Assembly (NCBI GenBank): GCA_030706105.1
Contig: JAUZPC010000003.1
Location: forward strand, 1-27,479
Direction: 5' to 3'
DNA from: Bacteroidota bacterium
GTDB lineage: Bacteria; Bacteroidota; Ignavibacteria; Ignavibacteriales; Ignavibacteriaceae
DNA: 27,479 bases
Shown here: positions 8,201-15,950 of the stretch, piece after piece
How the letters are laid out: each line of letters starts with the position of its first letter
Numbering within the stretch: position 1 is the first letter of the stretch
Made by a program: the position numbers and the translations under genes
The notes under the pieces: model-generated
What the model saw: the letters and a program-made list of their open reading frames with translations, nothing else
Told to the model about the DNA's origin: nothing
Database searches by the model: none

Positions 8201-8822
8201 ACTCTAACCTTTTCTCAAGCATATCAATTTCATCAATAATAAATTTATGTATATCTTCAATAGACTTAGTACCATCAACTCTTCTAAACCTGCTTTCGTT
8301 TTCAGAAAGGAAAATATAACCGGCTCTTACCCGGTCAAAAAACTTTTTCCCAGACACTTCCATTCTGTCCAGCTCAATGTTTAGGACTTTACTTTTCCTT
8401 TTTTCAGCAATTTCAACCGGAATATCGACAAAAAAAGTGATATCCGGGATGACCTCACCAATAGCAAAATCATTTATATTTTTGACAGAGGCAAGATTTA
8501 TCCCTCTTCCGAAGCCCTGATATGCAGTAGTGGAATCGTGGAAGCGATCAGAAATTACATAATACCCTTTATCCAGAAATGGTTTAATCTTTTCCCTTAC
8601 AAGTTGTGCACGTGCGGCAGAAAAGAGAAGGATTTCAGACTCCATCAACATAGCATCATTTTTTTTATCAAGAAGAATACTTCTTATTTTTTCGGAAATT
8701 ACTGTCCCTCCCGGCTCCCGTATAATTTCGACTTTTTTCCCAAGTGTTAATAAAAAATTTTTAAGTAATTCAACTTGTGTAGATTTCCCGCAGAAATCAA
8801 TTCCTTCAAAAGTTATAAACAT
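8187..8822 (-). CDS. tmk: Thymidylate kinase
   Basis: This 211-residue P-loop kinase phosphorylates dTMP to dTDP for DNA synthesis. The P-loop GIDFCGKST (7-15) follows the family start FITFEG. The thymidine-site loop EPGGT is at 36-40 and the DR[FYH] motif DRFHDSTTAYQG spans 92-103. The lid region is near 145-160. The length is normal for bacterial Tmk. Phe-Cys replaces the more common Gly-Ala inside the P-loop, but the invariant GKST is kept, so activity is expected. Its ATG directly abuts the stop of the YbbR gene and its end overlaps the start of ctpA, so all three are coupled. Confidence 0.95.
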   Translation of the reverse strand: MFITFEGIDFCGKSTQVELLKNFLLTLGKKVEIIREPGGTVISEKIRSILLDKKNDAMLMESEILLFSAARAQLVREKIKPFLDKGYYVISDRFHDSTTAYQGFGRGINLASVKNINDFAIGEVIPDITFFVDIPVEIAEKRKSKVLNIELDRMEVSGKKFFDRVRAGYIFLSENESRFRRVDGTKSIEDIHKFIIDEIDMLEKRLEYEVE

Positions 8823-9740
8823 TTATTTGCTTATTTTTTTTATAATATATTTAATTCTTTCCGGCTTGACGAAAACCAAATTAACATTATTCGGCAGAGT
8901 TAAATTCGGTTTTATACTTTCTAAAGTATCAGACTCAATATCCTGGTATCTGACAAAGGCTTTTATACTATTGGGGCTTAACTTACCCAGATAATCAATT
9001 CCGCCGCTAATGCTGATTCCAATTTTATTTGGAATTAATACAATCTCTCTGTCATCAGGTTTGTTTAGTATTGCGATATCAATATCTTCAATATTTTTAT
9101 CGACTATCTGCTGTGCATCAATAACCACTTTTACTTCTTTTATGCTAAGATCAATTTTGGCGGATCTATTAAGCGGTACCGTTAAATAAGTTTTTTCATC
9201 AATCTCTTTTAGATTTATTCTATTTGTAGATATATAGCCGATGTTATTTATAACACTGGCAGCACCTGAAACTTCAACTGAATCAGGAATGACTTTAATA
9301 TTGGCAGCATAGCCATATCCCTGCTTAAACGTAATTGAAGTATCAAGTTTTATTTTGATTTTTTTTACAATATACTTTTCTATAAATAGAGAAATAGAAT
9401 CCGGCTTGATATCAGTTATTTCAACTCCGGAAGATAAAAATTGATTTTCAACAGCACCTGAGAATAAACGAATATTTTTATAACCTGCTTCATTTGGAAT
9501 ATTAACTAAATATTCATGAGAACCGCTGATGAAAAAGCCCAATAAATTCCACCCTGTTCCTTTTATTTTAATTAGCGCATAATCAGCCGATAATTTTGAA
9601 GCAGTTAAATTATCAGAGCTGTTAGCTATTCTAATAGGGACAGTAACACTGCTATAGTACCAGTTGGATAATGTGATTGATACCCATAGGACTATTGAGA
9701 AAAAAAATGATAAAAATATTATTATTAAATTCTTTTTCAT
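8823..9740 (-). CDS. YbbR-domain membrane-anchored protein (CdaR-like)
   Basis: This 305-residue protein has one N-terminal membrane segment (~5-24, LIIIFLSFFFSIVLWVSITL). A β-rich extracytoplasmic region of tandem YbbR-like repeats follows. The recurrent pattern PDSI/VxV appears, for example IKPDSISLFIEKY near 125 and VIPDSVEVSGAAS near 155, together with the expected LTVPLN-type strands. In Firmicutes the YbbR protein CdaR modulates the diadenylate cyclase CdaA, but no cyclase gene is in this window. In Bacteroidota/Chlorobiota YbbR genes commonly sit near housekeeping genes such as tmk, as here. The TAA stop is followed immediately by the tmk ATG. Family assignment is good; the function is inferred only by homology class. 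Confidence 0.75.
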   Translation of the reverse strand: MKKNLIIIFLSFFFSIVLWVSITLSNWYYSSVTVPIRIANSSDNLTASKLSADYALIKIKGTGWNLLGFFISGSHEYLVNIPNEAGYKNIRLFSGAVENQFLSSGVEITDIKPDSISLFIEKYIVKKIKIKLDTSITFKQGYGYAANIKVIPDSVEVSGAASVINNIGYISTNRINLKEIDEKTYLTVPLNRSAKIDLSIKEVKVVIDAQQIVDKNIEDIDIAILNKPDDREIVLIPNKIGISISGGIDYLGKLSPNSIKAFVRYQDIESDTLESIKPNLTLPNNVNLVFVKPERIKYIIKKISK

Positions 9741-9784
9741 GTAAAAATATACTAAGAATTTTACTCTATTTTAAGGTAAAAATG

Positions 9785-10207
9785 TTATTTAATTGAATCT
9801 ATATACTCTTGAAGAATAATTGCAGCAGAATTTCTATCTACTAACCCTTTTTCTCTTCTTTTGGATTTTCTGGTAACTGATTCCATGATATTACTCATAG
9901 CTCTGACAGAAGAAAAATTTTCATCCCAAAGAATAACCTCAAGCCCAAATTCCTTCTCAAATATAGTCTTCATCTCTTTAATTTTTTTCCCAATTGAAGA
10001 TTCCTCATCATCATAATTATCAGGATAACCAAGAACAATCTTAGATACTTCCTTTTCTATTATTATCTTTTTTAGCTCACCAATCAGATTATTACCTGTA
10101 TCTAAAGTAGTTAAAGAATAAGCGAAAGTAATCAATGGATCAGTGACAGCAATACCTGTCCTTTTTTTACCGTAATCAATCCCCATATAGCGTTTATAAT
10201 CAGTCAT
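9785..10207 (-). CDS. ruvX: Putative pre-16S rRNA nuclease / Holliday junction resolvase (YqgF/RuvX family)
   Basis: This 140-residue RNase H-fold protein matches the usual family length. The first catalytic Asp is in MGIDYGKKRTGIAVTD (Asp11). The second strand carries IVLGYPDN (57-64), replacing the more common LGLP. DENFSSVRA (95-103) corresponds to the DER-S/T motif, with Asn for Arg. Asp124 in DRNSAAIILQEY is the C-terminal acidic residue. The family processes the 5' end of 16S rRNA in E. coli and was earlier proposed to resolve Holliday junctions. It lies 41 bp downstream of rel and 44 bp upstream of ybbR, in the same direction. Confidence 0.9.
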   Translation of the reverse strand: MTDYKRYMGIDYGKKRTGIAVTDPLITFAYSLTTLDTGNNLIGELKKIIIEKEVSKIVLGYPDNYDDEESSIGKKIKEMKTIFEKEFGLEVILWDENFSSVRAMSNIMESVTRKSKRREKGLVDRNSAAIILQEYIDSIK

Positions 10208-10248
10208 GAGTCAGACTCCATAAACGTAGACGCGAACGAAAAAACAAA

Positions 10249-12423
10249 CTACGACCCTTCAAAACGGTCAACAGCATAAACACCTTTTAACTTTTTAATT
10301 CTTTGAATAATTCGTGACAAATGCTCTAAATTCTGGACATATAAAGTAACACTGCCCTCGAAAGTGGAATCATTAGAGCTGATATTAATAGATTTAATGT
10401 TCGTATTTTGAAATGAAACTATTGTATGTGAAATCTCATTAAGGATACCCGGAGAATCTTCACCCATAACCGTCAATCCTGCAACAAATAAAGAGTCTTC
10501 AGCTTCCGGCCACTGAACCGGAATAAGTTTGCTTGGATCTTTCTCAGATATTTTAAGAAGGTTAGCGCAAGTTTTCCTGTGTATTTTGATACCCTCACCT
10601 ATAGTAATATAGCCAATTACAGGATCACCAGGGATTGGGTTACAGCATTTTGCATAAGCATATAAGATATCAGAAGCTGAACCTTCAACAATGATCCCCC
10701 CGATATCATTTCTGGCAATATTGGCAAAACTTTCAAACTCAATAGTAGAGCCTTTTTCTTGTTTTGTCTCTTTATCTTTACTGGCAGAAAGAATATCATC
10801 AACATTTATTTTACCTTGTGCTATAGCTTTAAAAAATTGCTTTGAATTATCAAATTTTAGATTAGAAGCAAGTTTGTTTATATCGGCTGAATTAAATGTA
10901 AGTTTAAGACGCTTTATTCTCTTATCCCAAATTTCCCTGCCATAATTAACTATGTCTTCTTCTTCTTTATTTATCCACTTTCTGATAGCTGACTTTGCTT
11001 TATGCGTAGTAACAAATTTAATCCAGTTTTTATTCGGATGCTGGTTCTTTGATACTATAACATCAACCTGGTCCCCACTATGCAGTACAGTATCCAATGG
11101 AACAATTTTGCCATTAACTTTGGCACCGATACAATGATAACCGACTTTGGAGTGTATCTCAAAAGCAAAATCAACAGGAGTTGAGCCGACAGGCAGTCTT
11201 CTTAAATCGCCTTTAGGCGTAAAAACATAAATTTCGTCCTGATATAAATTTAGTTTAAAACTTTCAAGTAATTCCTTTTTAGCTTCATCCTTGGAAGCAT
11301 TTTCAAAAACATCCCTAATCCAGTTTACCCAGTCTTCAAGGTTTTTATCATAATACTGTTTGTTCTCTTTATATTTCCAGTGAGCGGCTACACCCTTTTC
11401 TGCAACTTCGTGCATCTTTTTAGTTCTAATTTGAACTTCAACAAGGCGACCTTCAGGGCCGACGACCGTAGTATGAATTGACTGATAATTATTTGTTTTG
11501 GGAATAGAGACATAGTCCTTAAATCTATCAGGAACGGGGATATAAATTTGGTTTACGAAACCCAGTGTTGTATAACAGTCATAAGTGTTTTCAGAATTAA
11601 GAATAATTCTAATTGCAAAAAGGTCATATATTTCTTCAAAAGGTTTATTTCGCCTTATCATTTTCCGGTAAATACTATATAGATGTTTCGGTCTTCCACT
11701 TACATCATAGTCTAATTTGTATTCATCAAGTTTGGCAATTATCGGCTCAGTAAATTTTTTAATGTAAGATTCCCGTTCTTTTCTTTTAGACTGAATCTTC
11801 TTTGCTATTTCATCATAAGCTTCTTTATTGAGGTATTTAAAAGATAAATCTTCAAGTTCCCATTTTACTTTACCGAGACCGAACCGATTGGCGAAAGGGG
11901 CATAAATTTCTAAGGTTTCCTGGGCAATACGTCTTTGTTTTTCGGGGTTAACAAATTCAAGTGTACGCATATTATGCAAACGATCAGCAAACTTAACAAG
12001 AATAACTCTAATATCCTTAACCATTGAAAGCATCATTTTGCGGTAATTTTCGGCCATAGTAATTTCCTGACCTTTAAATATTCCGCCTATCTTAGTAACA
12101 CCATCAACAATTTCGGCAACTTCTTTGCCAAACTCTTTAGCAAGAAGATCTAAATTAAATTCTGTATCTTCAACAACATCATGAAGCAACGAGGCAATAA
12201 CAGTAACATCATCCAGAGCAATCTCAGTAGCGACTATTCTGGCAACTTCAAATGGATGAGTGAAATATGGGTCACCTGAAGCGCGTAAATCATTTTTATG
12301 TGCTTCAAGAGCAAATTCAAATGCTTTTATAACCAAGTCTTCATTAACATTGGATAGGTGATTCCGGCAATCAGCAAGCAAATCATCAAGCATTTTTTGA
12401 TTTTTAGGGTCTGAGATACTCAT
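10249..12423 (-). CDS. rel: Bifunctional (p)ppGpp synthetase/hydrolase Rel
   Basis: This 724-residue protein is a full-length Rel/SpoT homologue. The HD hydrolase domain (~30-190) retains HDVVED (81-86). The synthetase domain (~235-350) has SGRPKHLYSIYRKM, then RFKD (300-303), YQSIHT (313-318) and EVQIRT (329-334). RFKD, rather than the EFDD of monofunctional RelA, marks bifunctional enzymes. A TGS domain follows (~395-460, DEIYVFTPKGDLRRLPVGST). A zinc-finger/CC region contains YAKCCNPIPGDPVIGYI (~590-606) and HRKTCANLL. The ACT domain is ~650-724. Both active sites look intact, so it should make and degrade the alarmone. It leads the run ruvX-ybbR-tmk-ctpA. The ATG has no Shine-Dalgarno; the preceding bases are T-rich. 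Confidence 0.96.
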   Translation of the reverse strand: MSISDPKNQKMLDDLLADCRNHLSNVNEDLVIKAFEFALEAHKNDLRASGDPYFTHPFEVARIVATEIALDDVTVIASLLHDVVEDTEFNLDLLAKEFGKEVAEIVDGVTKIGGIFKGQEITMAENYRKMMLSMVKDIRVILVKFADRLHNMRTLEFVNPEKQRRIAQETLEIYAPFANRFGLGKVKWELEDLSFKYLNKEAYDEIAKKIQSKRKERESYIKKFTEPIIAKLDEYKLDYDVSGRPKHLYSIYRKMIRRNKPFEEIYDLFAIRIILNSENTYDCYTTLGFVNQIYIPVPDRFKDYVSIPKTNNYQSIHTTVVGPEGRLVEVQIRTKKMHEVAEKGVAAHWKYKENKQYYDKNLEDWVNWIRDVFENASKDEAKKELLESFKLNLYQDEIYVFTPKGDLRRLPVGSTPVDFAFEIHSKVGYHCIGAKVNGKIVPLDTVLHSGDQVDVIVSKNQHPNKNWIKFVTTHKAKSAIRKWINKEEEDIVNYGREIWDKRIKRLKLTFNSADINKLASNLKFDNSKQFFKAIAQGKINVDDILSASKDKETKQEKGSTIEFESFANIARNDIGGIIVEGSASDILYAYAKCCNPIPGDPVIGYITIGEGIKIHRKTCANLLKISEKDPSKLIPVQWPEAEDSLFVAGLTVMGEDSPGILNEISHTIVSFQNTNIKSINISSNDSTFEGSVTLYVQNLEHLSRIIQRIKKLKGVYAVDRFEGS

Positions 12424-12510
12424 AAATAAAGAAAATTAGAAAAATTTATATATATGTACTAATTTAATTAATTTTAAGAATTAGCAAAGTATATTTATAT
12501 TTTACAGGAT

Positions 12511-12539
12511 ATTATTTTTAATTGTTCCTACAATTACAA
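12511..12539 (-). promoter_or_regulatory. Possible σ70-type promoter for the rel operon
   Basis: On the minus strand, TTGTAA (12534-12539), a 17-bp spacer and AATAAT (12511-12516) lie about 88 bp upstream of the rel ATG. The region is extremely AT-rich, so a chance match is possible. Confidence 0.3.
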
Positions 12540-12550
12540 ATATAAGATAA

Positions 12551-13054
12551 TTATTTTAATAGATTTGAATATACGTCAAATGCCCTGCTTCCAAAAGTGA
12601 TAAAATATACCATTTCTATTGATTTGTCATTCATTAGAAAAGACTTAACTGTATTGATTGCTATTGTAGCAGCCTCCTCTAACGGGTAGCCATAGGCACC
12701 TGTACTAATAGAAGGAAATGCAATGGTTTTGATGTCATTTTCAACAGCAAGATTTAGACAATTGCCATAACAGCTCTCAAGCAGTGCACTTTCGTTAAAA
12801 TGCCCTCCTCTCCAGACAGGTCCGACAGTATGTATGATAAACTTGGCGGGTAAATTAAATCCAGGAGATATTTTTGCCTCACCCGTCTTACATCCATTTA
12901 GTGATTTGCAAAAATTGTAAAGTTCACGACCGGCAGCTGCATGAATTGCCCCATCCACTCCCCCACCTCCTAAAAGGCTTGTATTAGCGGCATTCACTAT
13001 TGCATCTACTGCTAAAGAAGTGATGTCTTGGTTTAAAATAGAAATTCTTTCCAT
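12551..13054 (-). CDS. Macro-domain O-acetyl-ADP-ribose deacetylase / ADP-ribosylhydrolase (YmdB/MacroD type)
   Basis: This 167-residue protein is a single macro domain. VDAIVNAANTSLLGGGGVDG (16-35) and AIHAAAG contain the ADP-ribose-binding NAAN and GGGG-VDGAIH motifs of the MacroD/YmdB class. HTVGPVWRGG (75-84) and SISTGAYGYP (115-124) form the pyrophosphate and distal-ribose loops. It is expected to hydrolyse O-acetyl-ADP-ribose or mono-ADP-ribosylated substrates in the cytoplasm. A GAGGA sequence a few bases before the ATG is a good ribosome site. It lies between the flagellar operon and rel in the same direction, with about 90 bp upstream and 127 bp downstream, so it may be transcribed alone. 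Confidence 0.93.
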   Translation of the reverse strand: MERISILNQDITSLAVDAIVNAANTSLLGGGGVDGAIHAAAGRELYNFCKSLNGCKTGEAKISPGFNLPAKFIIHTVGPVWRGGHFNESALLESCYGNCLNLAVENDIKTIAFPSISTGAYGYPLEEAATIAINTVKSFLMNDKSIEMVYFITFGSRAFDVYSNLLK

Positions 13055-13146
13055 AAATCCTCATAAAAAAGATAATTTACGGAAAGAATATAAAAATAAA
13101 AATTTAAGCAAAAAAGAAAAAAGTAAACTGCCTAGGAAAAGCAGGA

Positions 13147-13419
13147 TTACATTTTAAGATCTTTTAATATCGCTTTTGCAACATGATCTAATACTTTATC
13201 TGAATTGTAAAAACCACTGGCAATTTTTTCCTGAATTTTTACAAGATTTTTGCCATCAGTTTTATTCAATTCCTGTGCTTTTTGAGAAAGCTCGAGCTTA
13301 TCCACCGAGGTGTTATTACTGCCGGAGTTCTCATCTTTATTAGATTTTACACCAGCATTTTCCTTTGGAAAATAATTCGCATTTCCAACCGGTTTTATTT
13401 CCACGTTATCACCTATCAT
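13147..13419 (-). CDS. flgM: FlgM-like anti-σ28 factor
   Basis: This 90-residue protein has the size and layout of FlgM. The N-terminal half is disordered and rich in Asn, Ser and Lys. The C-terminal half carries DKLELSQKAQEL (~40-51), then KIQEKIASGFYNSDKVLDHV with AKAILKDL. This matches the FlgM pattern in which the C-terminal helices (R/K-I-x-x-G-x-Y) bind FliA. The start overlaps the upstream chaperone gene by 11 bp. In this family FlgM holds σ28 inactive until it is exported through the completed hook. The σ28-type promoter in front of flagellin, at the head of this operon, would give classic negative feedback. Confidence 0.85.
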   Translation of the reverse strand: MIGDNVEIKPVGNANYFPKENAGVKSNKDENSGSNNTSVDKLELSQKAQELNKTDGKNLVKIQEKIASGFYNSDKVLDHVAKAILKDLKM

Positions 13420-13738
13420 ATAAAGTTAATTTCTTTTGGTTTTGTATATTAGCTAACTGTTTATTTACTTCTATGCTTTCTTCAGTTCTTGCTTTTATAA
13501 GATAATCGAATTTTTTACCAATTTGTTTAGTGATATCCGACAACTCATTTTCATAAGGCTGTAATATATCATTATTATAGGTATTTTTCAATGAAAATTT
13601 GATCTGTTGTACTTCTTTAAGACAATTTTGAACTTCTTTGAGTTTAAAATCAAAATTTTCATCTGTAAGGAAGTCCAGATCATTGGCAACTACGTTTAAT
13701 AGCCCTTTGATTCTTGTAATATTTTCTTTTATATGCAT
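13409..13738 (-). CDS. FliT/FlgN-like flagellar export chaperone
   Basis: This 109-residue protein is predicted to be wholly α-helical and charged, with no membrane segment. Long heptad-like helices run ~1-55 and ~60-100 (FDFKLKEVQNCLKEVQQIKF). Sequence similarity to named families is weak by eye; the call rests on size, helical character and position. It lies between fliD (2 bp upstream) and flgM (11-bp overlap). FliT usually follows fliS/fliD and binds the FliD C-terminus, whereas FlgN usually neighbours flgM and binds FlgK/FlgL. Either role is possible, and FliT is slightly favoured by the tight coupling to fliD. Confidence 0.6.
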   Translation of the reverse strand: MHIKENITRIKGLLNVVANDLDFLTDENFDFKLKEVQNCLKEVQQIKFSLKNTYNNDILQPYENELSDITKQIGKKFDYLIKARTEESIEVNKQLANIQNQKKLTLYDR

Positions 13739-13740
13739 TA

Positions 13741-15513
13741 TTAATATGACGAATAATCTGTTAAAGTAACACCATACATAGCAGCGGTGTTTGTTAAAGT
13801 AGCCAATTGCGCCTGTAAAGTTTGGTATCTGGTTCTTAAAGAATCGGCATTTTTATTTATTCTTGTTTGTGTAGCCGTTACTCTATCAGCAAGATAAGTG
13901 ATAGTATCATCAAAACTCTTTTTTGAAGTATTTAGATATCCGGCAGTTCCCAGATACGGTTGTATTTTTGAAGAAAGTGAAGTTGCAACTCCATTGGCTG
14001 AATTAAACAAAGCCTCAACCTGAGAAGCATTATCACTTATTTGGGAATCAAGTTTAGTACTGTCAGATACGCTTAAACCAGTAGACGAATTAAAACTAAT
14101 TCCAATTTGGTTAAGCATATTCAATTCATTAGTTCCCAGTCCGGAAACCTTTGAATAACCCAATGAGCCCAGAGTGGACAATAAAGAGGAAGTATTAGTA
14201 TCAGAAGCTAAAACGCCTCTTGTAGTTTTTGTAACAGCAGAGCCTGTTTTTAAATAGGTATAGGCATCATTAAATTTACTTATAAAACTATCTATGTTAG
14301 ATCTAATTGTAGAATTATCTACATCAACCTGAACATTTACAGTAGTGTCCGAGGCCTGCATAACAGATTTTAAAGAGAAAGTAACACCGGTTGCTATATC
14401 AGATACAGTGTTGGAATTTCTTTGAACCGAAAGCCCGTTGAAAACCATTTTAGAATTTAACGAATTGCCCTCGGAGGTGATATCTGAATACATAAAGCCC
14501 GCTGTATCCGCGCCTGCCTGCTGAACAAACTGAGTGCGAGAGGTCCCGAAGTTCATACCTATTGAGCTTAATGCCGTAGAGGTTCCGGAATCTGAAATTT
14601 CTTTTATCCGATAACCAAGGCCGGTATTTTTGGCAGTAAAAGTAAGCTGAGAAGAAGTTGAGTCAGGCGATAATGACGAAGCAGTAACTAAACCTGAAGC
14701 ACCTTTTTCTTTTGTGACACCGATACCGAGATCAGAAATAATATCCCCACCTTCAACTGCTGAAGTAGAAATATATTTTGAAGAATCAGAAACGGTCATT
14801 TTAAGATTTACTTTTCCATCGGTAATAACTTTTTCTGCAGTTACACCGGAGACACCGCTATTAATATTTGTAACAAGTTCATCAACTAAATTTTCATATG
14901 TACCACCACCGTTATAACTAACAGTAGTTTCTACACCATTTAGGTCAATTTTTATTTTTCCGGCTCCCAAAGTATAATCAGAAGAAGCCGTTTTGTCAGT
15001 AGAAGTAACAACAGCCTTATCAGCATTTATTGCAGCACTAATCTTCTGCATAACTGACTGGTTAGTCTCACCGGTTCCAAGGGTAACATCTACTTTAGAA
15101 GTAAATTCACCAGTAGTTCCGTCACCAGTTTTAATAATAAAAGATTGTGTACCGGTAGCACTGTTTGAATCAGCTGCGGTAAGATCAGAAGATAGAGCCA
15201 CATCAGATTTAGCTAACTGACTGACTCGAATATCATAAGAGGAGTTTGCTGCGGAGCTGGTTGCAGCCGCAGAAACAAAATTACTATTAGACGAAACAGC
15301 AGACTTTGCCTTAAACAAAGAGCTGCTGTCTGAAGTAGTAAAAGTATCAAGGATAGATTTTAACGAGGTCAGCTTAGTACTAATAGTTGAATAAGCTGAG
15401 GACAAATTACTGTACTTGGTCTTACGTGTAGTAAGAGGCGTCACCGATTTCGTATTTTCACTTGAAATAAATGAATTTACATACGAATTTATTGTAGAAG
15501 TTGTAAGAGCCAT
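13741..15513 (-). CDS. fliD: Flagellar filament cap protein FliD (HAP2)
   Basis: This 590-residue protein is the filament cap that directs flagellin assembly at the tip. The N-terminal domain has the helical region ~1-60 followed by SSYDIRVSQLAKSDVALSSD (~91-110), the conserved FliD_N signature. The FliD_C domain includes TIRSNIDSFISKFNDAYTYL, then RGVLASDTNTSSLL (~432-445). The last ~60 residues form an amphipathic coiled coil (TRINKNADSLRTRYQTLQAQL). It is about 100 residues longer than E. coli or Bacillus FliD. The middle (~110-350) is rich in Ser, Thr, Ala and Gly and is probably surface-exposed. It follows fliS by 20 bp and precedes the chaperone by 2 bp. Confidence 0.92.
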   Translation of the reverse strand: MALTTSTINSYVNSFISSENTKSVTPLTTRKTKYSNLSSAYSTISTKLTSLKSILDTFTTSDSSSLFKAKSAVSSNSNFVSAAATSSAANSSYDIRVSQLAKSDVALSSDLTAADSNSATGTQSFIIKTGDGTTGEFTSKVDVTLGTGETNQSVMQKISAAINADKAVVTSTDKTASSDYTLGAGKIKIDLNGVETTVSYNGGGTYENLVDELVTNINSGVSGVTAEKVITDGKVNLKMTVSDSSKYISTSAVEGGDIISDLGIGVTKEKGASGLVTASSLSPDSTSSQLTFTAKNTGLGYRIKEISDSGTSTALSSIGMNFGTSRTQFVQQAGADTAGFMYSDITSEGNSLNSKMVFNGLSVQRNSNTVSDIATGVTFSLKSVMQASDTTVNVQVDVDNSTIRSNIDSFISKFNDAYTYLKTGSAVTKTTRGVLASDTNTSSLLSTLGSLGYSKVSGLGTNELNMLNQIGISFNSSTGLSVSDSTKLDSQISDNASQVEALFNSANGVATSLSSKIQPYLGTAGYLNTSKKSFDDTITYLADRVTATQTRINKNADSLRTRYQTLQAQLATLTNTAAMYGVTLTDYSSY

Positions 15514-15533
15514 TTTATTTAGACCTTATAAGT

Positions 15534-15872
15534 TTATTCTTTCAAAGAGTTAAAGGCATTTAACCAAGATTCTCTTAATTCTGTCAAAATCTTATATACA
15601 ATATCATAATTCTGTCTTCTCATTTCCTCTTGGCAGTACTGGTATAATTTATATAAGCCAATGGAAACTTCTTTAACTTTGTCATCAGTAAATCTTAATG
15701 AATTTATCAATTCTTGCAGTGCAGCATTAGTTTTTGCGAGATTATGCTTCTGGCAATTTACAATTGCAAAATCATAAACTTTAATAAGCAACTGCTGCGG
15801 TGTTGCTTCCAGGATGTCATTAACAATATATTTATTTACTTTATTCGGATTAGCATAGGTCGAATTATACAT
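15534..15872 (-). CDS. fliS: Flagellin export chaperone FliS
   Basis: This 112-residue protein has the FliS start MYNSTYANPNKVNKYIVNDI and the conserved segment ILEATPQQLLIKVYDFAIVN. Four amphipathic helices follow, ending with ESWLNAF. FliS binds the C-terminal D0 helix of flagellin and prevents premature polymerisation. I chose ATG at 15872 because an AAGGAA ribosome site (15881-15886) lies 9 bases before it. A TTG two codons earlier (15878) is an alternative that adds Met-Lys. It lies downstream of flagellin across a terminator-like palindrome, so it is expressed by readthrough or from an unseen promoter. Confidence 0.92.
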   Translation of the reverse strand: MYNSTYANPNKVNKYIVNDILEATPQQLLIKVYDFAIVNCQKHNLAKTNAALQELINSLRFTDDKVKEVSIGLYKLYQYCQEEMRRQNYDIVYKILTELRESWLNAFNSLKE

Positions 15873-15911
15873 TTTCAAAATTCCTTATATTCAGCATTTG
15901 GCATAAAAACA

Positions 15912-15935
15912 ATCCCTCCTCCTAGGAGGAGGGAT
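15912..15935 (-). terminator. Perfect 24-bp palindrome with T-run: flagellin terminator/attenuator
   Basis: ATCCCTCCTCCT (15912-15923) is followed at once by its exact complement AGGAGGAGGGAT (15924-15935). As RNA this gives a 10-bp GC-rich stem with a CUAG tetraloop. On the minus strand it is followed by TGTTTTTATG. It starts 15 bp after the flagellin stop. It looks like an intrinsic terminator that would keep flagellin in excess over fliS-fliD-flgM. Both arms also contain Shine-Dalgarno (AGGAGG) and anti-Shine-Dalgarno (CCTCCT) sequences. Confidence 0.8.
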
Positions 15936-15950
15936 ATGGATAATTAAATC

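Noticed and set aside
12519..12536. 7-bp A/T-rich hairpin (TAATTGT/ACAATTA) downstream of the macro-domain gene
   Set aside because: Weak stem without a T-run on the minus strand; in this AT-rich gap it is expected by chance.
13128..13144. CTGC/GCAG stem after flgM followed by T-rich DNA on the minus strand
   Set aside because: Only 4 bp with a 9-base loop; too weak to call a terminator, although transcription of the flagellar operon probably ends near here.
15534..15878. Extended fliS start at TTG 15878
   Set aside because: ATG at 15872 gives the family-typical MYNSTY start with a well-spaced AAGGAA. The TTG adds only two residues and sits too close to that site.
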